Source: Opitutaceae bacterium (GTDB lineage Bacteria; Verrucomicrobiota; Verrucomicrobiia; Opitutales; Opitutaceae). From it: a stretch of 64,000 bases of DNA. This document shows positions 56,962-64,000 of this stretch, in pieces; the first letter of the stretch is position 1; the number at the start of each line of letters is the position of its first letter. Location: contig PAUB01000034.1 in NCBI GenBank assembly GCA_002713695.1, positions 47,823 through 111,822 of the forward strand. Direction: 5' to 3'. Both the position numbers and the translations under genes were made by a program. The notes below the pieces were generated by a model, which was given only the letters and a program-made list of their open reading frames with translations, did no database searches and was not told where the DNA came from.

Positions 56962-56994
56962 GCAAAGCCGGTTCATTTCGATGACCGGCTTTGC
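56962..56994 (+). terminator. Transcription terminator hairpin after acnA
   Basis: GCAAAGCCGGTTCAT-TTCG-ATGACCGGCTTTGC: an almost perfect stem (one bulged T) with a UUCG tetraloop. It lies 12 bases after the acnA stop; a long T-tract is absent (CTCTAG follows), so it may work as a stable 3' end rather than a classic intrinsic terminator. Confidence 0.75.
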
Positions 56995-57025
56995 CTCTAG
57001 AGCGAATCTGAACTAACTATCAATC

Positions 57026-57532
57026 ATGGCTGAGAGTCCGGTATATCTGGTAGATGCCCATTCCGACCCTGTGGTCGTGAGAGTGGAGGGGCGGGCTTGT
57101 TTCCAAAATAGCGCCAGCTTGAAGGAGTTTACCTCTGGGTTGATCAAGCAGGGGAAGACGCGTTTCGTGTTCGATCTGCAACATTGTGCGAGCATGGACA
57201 GCACGTTTCTGGGAGTGCTTGCGGGATCAGCGATGGAACTGCGTAAAGCGACCGATAATCAAGGCAGCTTCATTCTTGCACGAGTTGGGCAGCGCAATCT
57301 GGAACTGCTGCGCAACATGGGCCTGCACCGCATCATGACGGTGGATTGTGGCGACTTTCAGATGAATTTCGATAAGTGCAACGAAGTGCTCGCGCCGGAG
57401 AAATTATCCGAATTGGAGAATGCGCGCATGGTGCTCTCGGCTCATGAAAATTTAGTCTCCGCGGACGAAAAGAACCGGACCAAATTTCAAGATGTGCTCG
57501 ATTTCATGAAGAATAGGTTGCAGCAAGGTTGA
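57026..57532 (+). CDS. STAS-domain anti-sigma factor antagonist
   Basis: 168 residues. The STAS fold is seen in VVRVEGRACFQNSASLKEFT and FVFDLQHCASMDSTFLGVLA, where MDST(FLG) has the phosphorylatable Ser of SpoIIAA/RsbV-type antagonists. A C-terminal helical extension (about 115-168) goes beyond the core. Seventy-nine bases ahead of a PP2C-type phosphatase gene, the natural partner that would dephosphorylate it. No anti-sigma kinase (RsbW) is in the window. Confidence 0.88.
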   Translation: MAESPVYLVDAHSDPVVVRVEGRACFQNSASLKEFTSGLIKQGKTRFVFDLQHCASMDSTFLGVLAGSAMELRKATDNQGSFILARVGQRNLELLRNMGLHRIMTVDCGDFQMNFDKCNEVLAPEKLSELENARMVLSAHENLVSADEKNRTKFQDVLDFMKNRLQQG

Positions 57533-57611
57533 TGCCTAATTGGGTGTCATCTTCTGGAATCGATATTCCGCGATTGAACGTCGGGCGCGCACCTGCCAAA
57601 CCAGCCTTTCA

Positions 57612-59051
57612 ATGCAACTGATAATCCTCGGAATCCTCTTGGGTGTCGCCGCCATGCTGTTGCCAGTATATCGCGCGCGGAAGGAGAACGAGCGGCTTGA
57701 TGAGGAACGTCAGCTCGTTTCGCAGGAACGTCAGCTCGTGGTGGATTTCATGCATCACATGGTGGAAGCGCTGGGTGAAGGACTCACTCGCGAGGAGTTG
57801 CGACAGCGCATCGTGCACGCCGCGATTCTCTGTTCGGGTGCTCTAAGTGCTGCGATGTTCGAAAGCGTGGGAGAATCGAAAATGCGTAGTGTCGCCGTGG
57901 AAGGTTTGTTTCCTCCTCATCGGCCACTGCCAGACTCAACTCGCGCGAAGTTGATCACTCGCGCGAAGTTCATCGAAGGAGTGTTACGTTCGGAGACCTT
58001 CCCGGAAGCAGAAGGGATTGTCGGCGCGGTCATTCTCACCGGCAAAGCGCAGTTGATCGAAGATGCTGAACATGATGATCGGGTGGTGAAACATGAGGAT
58101 ATATCGCTGCGTGTGAGCTCGCTCATCGCGGTGCCTCTTCAGTTTCGGGATCAATTTTTTGGAGTGCTTGCGGTAGCTAATTCCGCAGATGGCCATGCAT
58201 TTACCGAAGCGGATTGCTCCCTAATGCAGTCTTTGGCTGAGCAAGCCGCCTTGGCGCTGCACAATGCTGATTTCCTCAATTACCAAATCGTTAAAAAGCA
58301 GCTCGATCTCGATCTCTCATTGGCTAGCGGTATCCAGCAGATGCTTCTTCCGGCCGAGATGCCGAAGATGGAAGGCATTGATGTGGATGCACGTTACAGT
58401 TCGGCCCAGTCAGTCGGTGGAGATCTCTATGATGTGTTTACCCTGAGCGATAGTAAGCTGGGCGTTGCCGTGGCGGATGTGTCGGGTAAGGGGATTCCGG
58501 CTTCTCTGCTCATGGCCATTTGCCGCACCAATCTACGCCAGATCGCGCCACGACAGGGATCACCCGCGCAGACGTTGATCGATCTCAACCGTGTCCTAGG
58601 CGACGATCTGAATAGCGCGATGTATATCACGATGCTTTACGCCGTGATCGATCTGGCTGCCTGCACCGTCACGTTTGCTCGGGCGGGTCACGAGTTGCCG
58701 TTACTTTCGCGGCGGAATCCGCTCACGAGTGTGCCTGAAGAAACTTACGTCGGTTCGGAGGGTATGTCGCTCGGTATGGTGCCCGATGAGATTTTTGCCG
58801 AGGTTATCGAGGATCATGTTGAGCCGTTTAACGCGGGTGATGTTCTCGTGCTTTACACGGATGGGATTACCGAGGCTCCGAATGAAGAAGATAAGGAATT
58901 TTCCGGCGCGCGTTTGGCCGATACTGTGCGCACTTTACACAATCGCTCAGCGGTGGAATTGAACGATGGTATTCTCGAAAATCTCCACCGTTTCACCGGC
59001 AAAGAACCGCAACGCGATGACTTCACACTTGTTGCGGTGAAACGCACATAA
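57612..59051 (+). CDS. RsbU/SpoIIE-type PP2C phosphatase with GAF domain
   Basis: 479 residues. One N-terminal transmembrane helix (about 2-20), a coiled coil with the direct repeat ERQLVSQERQLV (about 34-45), a GAF domain (about 75-215) and a PPM/SpoIIE-type phosphatase domain (about 240-479): SVGGDLYDVFTL, VADVSGKGIPASLLMA, YTDGITEAPNEE. The metal-binding Asp residues are present. Likely senses a signal via GAF and dephosphorylates the upstream STAS protein. Start ATG 57612 is chosen over a TTG at 57540. Confidence 0.88.
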   Translation: MQLIILGILLGVAAMLLPVYRARKENERLDEERQLVSQERQLVVDFMHHMVEALGEGLTREELRQRIVHAAILCSGALSAAMFESVGESKMRSVAVEGLFPPHRPLPDSTRAKLITRAKFIEGVLRSETFPEAEGIVGAVILTGKAQLIEDAEHDDRVVKHEDISLRVSSLIAVPLQFRDQFFGVLAVANSADGHAFTEADCSLMQSLAEQAALALHNADFLNYQIVKKQLDLDLSLASGIQQMLLPAEMPKMEGIDVDARYSSAQSVGGDLYDVFTLSDSKLGVAVADVSGKGIPASLLMAICRTNLRQIAPRQGSPAQTLIDLNRVLGDDLNSAMYITMLYAVIDLAACTVTFARAGHELPLLSRRNPLTSVPEETYVGSEGMSLGMVPDEIFAEVIEDHVEPFNAGDVLVLYTDGITEAPNEEDKEFSGARLADTVRTLHNRSAVELNDGILENLHRFTGKEPQRDDFTLVAVKRT

Positions 59052-59108
59052 GCAAACAGCCAAAAAGGGCGTTGCCCTGAGTGCGGGGCTGACTAGCAAT
59101 GTTCAGAA

Positions 59109-60341
59109 ATGTCGTCAGATACCGATACTACCACCACGCCTATGGACCGTTTTTCTCAGCCAGATAGCGCTGGGCATTTTGGTGAATACGGCGGTGTTTA
59201 TGTGCCCGAGACCCTGATGACAGCGCTGCAGGACCTGGAACGTGAGTATCTGAAGGCGAAGGATGATCCGGAATTTCAGGAGGAATTGAGCTCACATCAG
59301 GCTGAGTTTGCGGGCCGTCCCACTAAGTTATATTTCGCAAGTCGCCTGACCGAACATTGCGGTGGCGCGAAGATCTATTTCAAGCGTGAGGATTTGCTGC
59401 ATACCGGTGCGCATAAAATAAACAACGCGATCGGCCAGGCGTTGCTGACTAAGCGGATGGGCAAGAAGCGCGTGATCGCTGAGACGGGCGCTGGTCAGCA
59501 TGGTGTCGCGACCGCAGCCGTGTGTGCGAAGTTTGGTCTCGAGTGCGTCGTCTACATGGGATCGCACGATATGGAACGGCAGGCACTGAACGTGTTTCGG
59601 ATGCGTTTGATGGGTGCCGAGGTGCGGGGTGTCGATGCGGGGCAGAAAACACTCAAGGAAGCGATTAACGAAGCGATGCGTGATTGGGTGACCAATGTGC
59701 GCTCAACTCACTACATTCTCGGCACGGCCTATGGGTCCCATCCGTATCCGATGATGGTGCGCGATTTTCACAGTGTGATCGGCAAGGAAGCGAAGCAGCA
59801 GATTCTCGAGCGGGAGAATCGTCTGCCGGATGAGCTCGTCGCCTGTGTCGGCGGTGGAAGCAATGCAATCGGGCTGTTTTTCGAATTTCTGGAAGAACCT
59901 AACATCAAAATGACTGGTGTTGAAGCTGGTGGTCATGGCATCCAACGAGGTGAACATGCCGCGCGCTTCGAAGGCGGTAAGCTCGGCGTGCTGCAAGGTT
60001 GTAAGACTTACGTGCTGCAGGATCCGGAAGGGCAGATCGAACTCACCCATTCGGTCTCGGCCGGACTCGATTATGCGGCGGTGGGGCCAGAGCACGCGTT
60101 TTATCGCGAACGCGGCCGTATCGATTTCGCGTATGCGACTGACGATGAGGTGCTGGAAACTTTCCAACTCGTTTCACGTATTGAAGGCATCATCCCTGCG
60201 CTCGAAAGCACTCATGCTCTCGTGCATGCCATGAAGCGTGCGAAAGTCTTAAGTAAGGATAAGATCATAGTCGTGAATCTATCTGGTCGTGGTGATAAGG
60301 ATGTTCAGCAGGTCGCTAAAATATTGGGATACGAATCATGA
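59109..60341 (+). CDS. trpB: Tryptophan synthase beta subunit
   Basis: 410 residues, PLP enzyme that joins indole and serine. PLP Lys in [20 protein letters not shown]; the phosphate-binding [13 protein letters not shown] and the C-terminal [12 protein letters not shown] are diagnostic; [14 protein letters not shown] fits TrpB1. No trpA or other trp genes are adjacent, so it is not in a trp operon here. Its stop overlaps yicC by ATGA, so translation is coupled to that gene. Confidence 0.97.
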   Translation: MSSDTDTTTTPMDRFSQPDSAGHFGEYGGVYVPETLMTALQDLEREYLKAKDDPEFQEELSSHQAEFAGRPTKLYFASRLTEHCGGAKIYFKREDLLHTGAHKINNAIGQALLTKRMGKKRVIAETGAGQHGVATAAVCAKFGLECVVYMGSHDMERQALNVFRMRLMGAEVRGVDAGQKTLKEAINEAMRDWVTNVRSTHYILGTAYGSHPYPMMVRDFHSVIGKEAKQQILERENRLPDELVACVGGGSNAIGLFFEFLEEPNIKMTGVEAGGHGIQRGEHAARFEGGKLGVLQGCKTYVLQDPEGQIELTHSVSAGLDYAAVGPEHAFYRERGRIDFAYATDDEVLETFQLVSRIEGIIPALESTHALVHAMKRAKVLSKDKIIVVNLSGRGDKDVQQVAKILGYES

Positions 60342-61210
60342 AAAGTATGACCGGCTACGGGCGCGCTACGGCTTCGCTCGGAGACTCTACTCTGACGATT
60401 CAGGTGAATTCCGTGAATCGGAAGACGCTTGATATGTCGCTATCAATGCCATCGGCATGGGAAGACCTCGAACGCGCGGTGCGCGATGCTGTGCGAGGCT
60501 CTGTCGCTCGAGGTAAAGTGCATGTGCGAATCGAACTTACGAGCGAGGGCGGCAACTCGGCGGTGACTTGGGATGAATCGGCGGTGAAGGACACCTTATG
60601 TCGGTTGCAGTCTACTGCGGAAGAGCAGGGGATCGCATTTGAGCCCACTCCTGAATTGGTATGGCAGGTGGCGAATGCTCATCGGCAGAACGGCGGCACG
60701 ATTGATGCCGAAGCCGCCCGGGAAACGGTCGTCAAGACTCTCGCAGAGGCACTCGTGAGTTTTGTGAAGATGCGTTCCACCGAGGGCGCAGCATTACTCG
60801 AAGATCTTGAAGCGCGTCTGAAGATCTTGCAGGAACTGGCTGAAAAGATCGCTGTGCGTGCCCCCGAGGTCGCGCCTGCGCATCGGGATACTTTACTGAA
60901 GCGTCTGCGAGAGGGAGACCTCGATCTGGACCTCAACGATGAACGTGTTTTGAAGGAAATCGCGTTTTTCGCAGATCGTTGCGATATCACTGAAGAGATC
61001 ACACGACTGCGCAGTCACTTTGATCAATTTGGTAAGCTGGTTCACGGTGACCACGAGATCGGTCGCAAGGCAGAATTTCTGCTGCAGGAAATCGGTCGCG
61101 AGGTGAACACGATTGGCAGCAAAGCAAATGACCTGACGATTGCTCGACAGGTCATTGAAATGAAAAACGAGTTGGATCGCGTGCGTGAGCAGATCGCCAA
61201 CGTCGAGTGA
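60338..61210 (+). CDS. yicC: YicC/YloC family endoribonuclease-like protein
   Basis: 290 residues. [10 protein letters not shown] at the start and the C-terminal [20 protein letters not shown] and [20 protein letters not shown] are hallmarks of the YicC family, linked to RNA decay in other bacteria. The middle is helical. It usually precedes gmk; here it does not, but sits in a trpB-yicC unit with a four-base overlap. Confidence 0.93.
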   Translation: MKSMTGYGRATASLGDSTLTIQVNSVNRKTLDMSLSMPSAWEDLERAVRDAVRGSVARGKVHVRIELTSEGGNSAVTWDESAVKDTLCRLQSTAEEQGIAFEPTPELVWQVANAHRQNGGTIDAEAARETVVKTLAEALVSFVKMRSTEGAALLEDLEARLKILQELAEKIAVRAPEVAPAHRDTLLKRLREGDLDLDLNDERVLKEIAFFADRCDITEEITRLRSHFDQFGKLVHGDHEIGRKAEFLLQEIGREVNTIGSKANDLTIARQVIEMKNELDRVREQIANVE

Positions 61211-61216
61211 GGGGCT

Positions 61217-61245
61217 GTAAGGCTGGATCGCTGATCCCGCCCTAC
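61217..61245. repeat. Half copy of the GGCGGGATC...GATCCCGCCCTAC element
   Basis: GTAAGGCTGGATCGCTGATC followed by CCGCCCTAC; GGATC-GCT-GATCC makes a small stem. It is closely related to the second half of the element at 31159-31235. It lies between the 3' ends of yicC and the sialidase-like gene, ending one base before the latter's stop codon. Confidence 0.5.
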
Positions 61246-61246
61246 T

Positions 61247-62395
61247 TTATTCCAGATCGATTCGGCGAGAGAGGATCGCCTTGTGAGGCACACCTTCTGC
61301 GGTGCGATGATCGAAATCTGAATAGGTGAGCAAGAAACTCCTTGGGCCGAGAACATGCATGCCGGTATAGCCGCAAGTGTGCAGCCCGACTTCATAGTGA
61401 TCACCTTCGATAATGCAGATCGGTTCGGACCAGTTTTTTCCGAGACCGTCTTCGTTGATCTTAATCCAGACCCCGGGGCGTCCGTAGCTCACGACGAGCG
61501 GACCACTCGGTAGACGAATGATGAAAGGAAATACTCCAAACTCTGCGAGAACTTCAGGTTCGCTCCAGGTATGACCGGCATCTGACGAGAGATTCATCAC
61601 GAGCGGCTTCTGCTCATGATCGGATTTACGCAGAACACAGATCAATCCGCCATCAGCCGTTTCCTCGAGCGCAGGTTCGCCATAGAGATCATCGCCGGCG
61701 CGATCCACGGCGACCGTTGCGCGGTGTTTGAAGGAGTGACCGTTGTCATCAGAGGCCATCAGATCGGTGCCGCCCTTGGAGGGGATGTGACCATCAGGCA
61801 TCGCGTAGCGCACCCGATAATCAGCGTAGAGTAGCTCTCCCTTGTGCTTGAGGACAGGGCGTTCGAAAAACGCACGTGGAAGTAGGTCGCTATCTTTCCG
61901 TCGCCACGCGAGTAGGTCTTCGGAGTCGTAGGCGACCTTTTCGTCTTCCCACTTACCGGTCGAAGGGCGCCAACGCCGCGCATCGAGCTGGCTGAAATAG
62001 GAAAATACCTTCGGGTCAATTTCTCTGACCCGATAAGTGTAGAGCGGCCCATAAACGAAGCTCTCGGCCACGGGTTCAGGCAGGGCGACATCTTGTTCCT
62101 TCACATTGAAATAATGCAGTGAAGGCACGACGAGGTATTCACCATCATAGACGGGCGATACCGAAAAGTGAGGTCGCGCGGGGACCAGATCGCTGTGGAG
62201 CGGTGTCCATGTCTTACCCTCATCACTGCTGGTGAATGAGGGGGCGGGCTCGCCGTGGGTCTCACTCGCGTCTTCTGCATCGGCGTAGATGAGGAGAATA
62301 CTCCCATCAGGCATGGGCGAGTAGGCCGGGAATTGAGTGAAACCCCAGCGGGTTTCGTGAGGGGCGGAAAGGGCGACCACGACTGGCTCGTTCAT
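61247..62395 (-). CDS. Sialidase-like BNR/Asp-box protein
   Basis: 382 residues. Asp boxes SSDEGKTWT (about 58), SDDNGHSF (about 215) and SSDAGHTWS (about 271) mark the beta-propeller; HETRWGFTQFPAYSPMPDGS opens it and an Arg/Glu-rich core follows. Sialidase-family folds hydrolyse terminal sialic acids but many members act on other sugars or have lost activity. No signal peptide. The start at 62395 (MNEPVVVAL) or GTG 62419 both fit. Separated from lspA by 48 bases. Confidence 0.75.
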   Translation of the reverse strand: MNEPVVVALSAPHETRWGFTQFPAYSPMPDGSILLIYADAEDASETHGEPAPSFTSSDEGKTWTPLHSDLVPARPHFSVSPVYDGEYLVVPSLHYFNVKEQDVALPEPVAESFVYGPLYTYRVREIDPKVFSYFSQLDARRWRPSTGKWEDEKVAYDSEDLLAWRRKDSDLLPRAFFERPVLKHKGELLYADYRVRYAMPDGHIPSKGGTDLMASDDNGHSFKHRATVAVDRAGDDLYGEPALEETADGGLICVLRKSDHEQKPLVMNLSSDAGHTWSEPEVLAEFGVFPFIIRLPSGPLVVSYGRPGVWIKINEDGLGKNWSEPICIIEGDHYEVGLHTCGYTGMHVLGPRSFLLTYSDFDHRTAEGVPHKAILSRRIDLE

Positions 62396-62443
62396 CTTGA
62401 TTTTCGGGGTAGAAGTCACAATAGAGTGACGAAGGCTGCACCC

Positions 62444-63019
62444 TTAATCAGTGCGAGAATCTTCCGGAACATCCGATTCTTTTTTGAGCGGTTGGGAACG
62501 AAACGAATGCCAGATGTAGAAAAATACCCCGACGCAAATCGCAGAATCGGCGACATTGAAAGTCGGATAAATATACGAGCCAAAATGAAAGTCTAGGAAG
62601 TCCACGACGTGTCCATGGAGTAGACGATCTACGAGGTTTCCGATGATACCGCCGCAGAGAAGACCAAATGCGAATTGGCCCAAACGATCACGTAGCGCCA
62701 GCTCGCGCCGCCAGAAATAGATTCCCACTAGAGTGGCGATTGCAATGAAGGCCAAGAGGGTGCTCTTACCCGTGAGCATACTCCAAGCCGCTCCGGTATT
62801 GCCGACATGGACAAGGTAAAAGAAATCGGGAATGATCGTGATGGAGTGTCCAGGCCCGTAACTGCCCAAGGGTAAACGTTCGATGATCCAAATTTTGGTA
62901 ATTTGGTCTGCGATGAAAATCCCCGCCGCGAGAATGAGCAGAAGGCGATAGGCCAAGATGCGCTCCCACCGGGAAGTGGGAGTCGAACCGACCTTCGAGT
63001 TGCCGTTAGGTGAGCTCAT
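62444..63019 (-). CDS. lspA: LspA, lipoprotein signal peptidase II
   Basis: 191 residues with four transmembrane helices. The catalytic Asp pair is in GIIGNLVDRLLHGHVVDFLD and YPTFNVADSAICVG; VHVGNTGAAWSML is also conserved. Cleaves prolipoprotein signal peptides in the inner membrane. The C-terminal tail is longer and more charged than most. Downstream of the DksA-like gene by 28 bases, an order also known in Chlamydia. Confidence 0.96.
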   Translation of the reverse strand: MSSPNGNSKVGSTPTSRWERILAYRLLLILAAGIFIADQITKIWIIERLPLGSYGPGHSITIIPDFFYLVHVGNTGAAWSMLTGKSTLLAFIAIATLVGIYFWRRELALRDRLGQFAFGLLCGGIIGNLVDRLLHGHVVDFLDFHFGSYIYPTFNVADSAICVGVFFYIWHSFRSQPLKKESDVPEDSRTD

Positions 63020-63047
63020 TAGAGGGTGGGCCCCTCGGCGCTAAGAC

Positions 63048-64000
63048 TTAATCACCGTCGCCATCAGCATCCATCATCTTGCCGGCATCATCGTGCTCGC
63101 CAAAGAGGCCAGCTTGGGTGCGCTTGTGATGCCGATTTCGCTCCAGATCTTTCTGAGCTACGGTCGAATAGCGAGTGAAGGGCACTGCGCCGAGACGTTC
63201 TTTCGCAATGGCCTTACCGGTGATTTCACATACCCCGTAAGTGCCATCGTAAATGCGATTGATTGCGGCTTCGATTTCCGAAAGGGCTTCCTGCTCGGAA
63301 GAAACCAATGAGAGGGCAAAATCGCGATCGAAGGTATCGGTGCCGGCGTCTGCCATGTGTTGGCCGTAGCTGGAAAGATCTCCCGCATCATCTTTTGCAG
63401 AGCGTTTCAGAGTTTCCTCTGAGTGCAGCTCGATGCCCTCAGTGAGGTGAGTGCGCAAATCGATCAGCAGCTTATGGAAGCGCTTAAACTTCTCCGGCAC
63501 TTTCTTGCCGGCAGGAGCGAAGTTGGAACGCTTGGTCTTCCCAGGAGCGAATCCCAAAATGTCGGCTAACGAAGCTGCCGCAACGTGGCTGGGTTTCGCC
63601 GGAGGCAGATCGACAATGACCTTCTTCGCCGGAACCACCGCTTTGTCCGCCTTGCCGGCGACCTTTTTGGTTTTAGGGGCCGCTTTGCTTGCCGTTTTCG
63701 CAATCGAGCGCACTTCGTCTAGACTGAACGCGATGGGCTTGGCGGCGGGCTTGCGGGAGATAGCTCCTTTGCGGAGCGAGACTTTTTTCGTGGATTTAGC
63801 CATGGAAATTGCTGACTGCTTGGTCTTAGCAGGGGCAGTGCCAGTCGCTTTTTTAGCGGTGGTCTTTTTCACCGGCTTCACGGCTTTAACTGGAGCCGCT
63901 TTCTTCGCAGCGGCCTTCTTGACGGGAATCTTCTTCGCTGGGATCGCCTTTTTAACTGCGACCTTTTTCTTGGGAGCCACCTTCTTTGCTGCAGGTTTTA
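63048..64000 (-). CDS. DksA/TraR-family protein with histone-H1-like tail (5' end missing)
   Basis: The C-terminal part (about 155-310 of the visible protein) is DksA-like: coiled coil with the DRDFALSLVSSEQEALSEIE pattern, then YDGTYGVCEITGKAIAKERL and VPFTRYSTVAQKDLE. Of the usual four zinc cysteines only one remains, so zinc is probably not bound. The N-terminal 130 visible residues are Lys/Ala/Pro-rich (KKAAAKKAAPVKAVKPVKK), like chlamydial or eukaryotic H1 tails, and continue to the window edge. Could bind RNA polymerase and nucleic acid. The GTG at 63980 is unlikely to be the start because the frame stays open and K/A/P-rich beyond it. Confidence 0.85.
   Translation of the reverse strand, partial: KPAAKKVAPKKKVAVKKAIPAKKIPVKKAAAKKAAPVKAVKPVKKTTAKKATGTAPAKTKQSAISMAKSTKKVSLRKGAISRKPAAKPIAFSLDEVRSIAKTASKAAPKTKKVAGKADKAVVPAKKVIVDLPPAKPSHVAAASLADILGFAPGKTKRSNFAPAGKKVPEKFKRFHKLLIDLRTHLTEGIELHSEETLKRSAKDDAGDLSSYGQHMADAGTDTFDRDFALSLVSSEQEALSEIEAAINRIYDGTYGVCEITGKAIAKERLGAVPFTRYSTVAQKDLERNRHHKRTQAGLFGEHDDAGKMMDADGDGD

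Overview
The window looks like a chromosomal segment of a Verrucomicrobiota bacterium, probably class Opitutae (Puniceicoccaceae/Coraliomargarita-like). This is inferred from gene content and recall of families, not from a database search. Supporting signs are a division and cell-wall (dcw) cluster with a fused murC-murB gene, a DksA-like gene next to lspA (an order also known in Chlamydia), a PEP-CTERM sorting signal, a sulfatase and other carbohydrate genes, and frequent translation starts without a Shine-Dalgarno sequence.

Layout. 1-9541: the end of the dcw cluster (ftsW, murG, murC-murB, ddl, ftsQ, ftsA, ftsZ), tightly overlapped, then obg. 9558-10544: a small scarred region with a chimeric pseudogene and an HTH gene bracketed by inverted 18-nt repeats. 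10545-18421: mnmA, a GH13 alpha-glucan hydrolase, the glycolytic run gapA-pgk-tpiA and a convergent prenyl synthase. 18547-22049: an FmdB-type zinc ribbon, a frameshifted conserved gene, murJ and a bile-acid-symporter-like transporter. 22050-30977: an orphan pair of sugar ABC permeases, a nitroreductase, a PhoX-type phosphatase, a nitrilase-family amidohydrolase, an MDR oxidoreductase, a KdgK-like sugar kinase and a GlcD-like flavoenzyme. 31011-35363: palindromic repeats, a secreted cadherin/VWA protein, an integron-integrase remnant and a sulfatase. 35364-45555: smc, a TPR gene whose 5' part carries two in-frame stops, and a surface-polysaccharide-like cassette (polytopic protein, kelch protein, GT2). 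45799-49929: yraN, zwf, opcA and a beta-helix protein. 49950-53532: an SGNH hydrolase, a decayed PEP-CTERM surface protein and tyrS. 53727-64000: peroxiredoxin, aconitase, a STAS/PP2C partner-switching pair, trpB-yicC, a sialidase-like BNR protein, lspA and a DksA-like protein with a histone-H1-like tail that runs off the right edge.

Most of the window is core metabolism and cell-envelope synthesis. The interesting material lies between these blocks: several genes interrupted by stops or frameshifts beside intact essential genes, short dispersed palindromic repeats, a recombinase fragment, a probable attenuator or terminator just before pgk, and paired regulatory-looking repeats between the sugar kinase and the flavoenzyme. 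I saw no rRNA, tRNA, CRISPR array or intact transposon. I found no complete, clearly new multi-gene system. The best candidates for something undescribed are the stop-interrupted TPR gene behind smc, the 41.2-45.6 kb membrane-protein/kelch/GT2 cassette, and the inverted-repeat-bracketed HTH segment.
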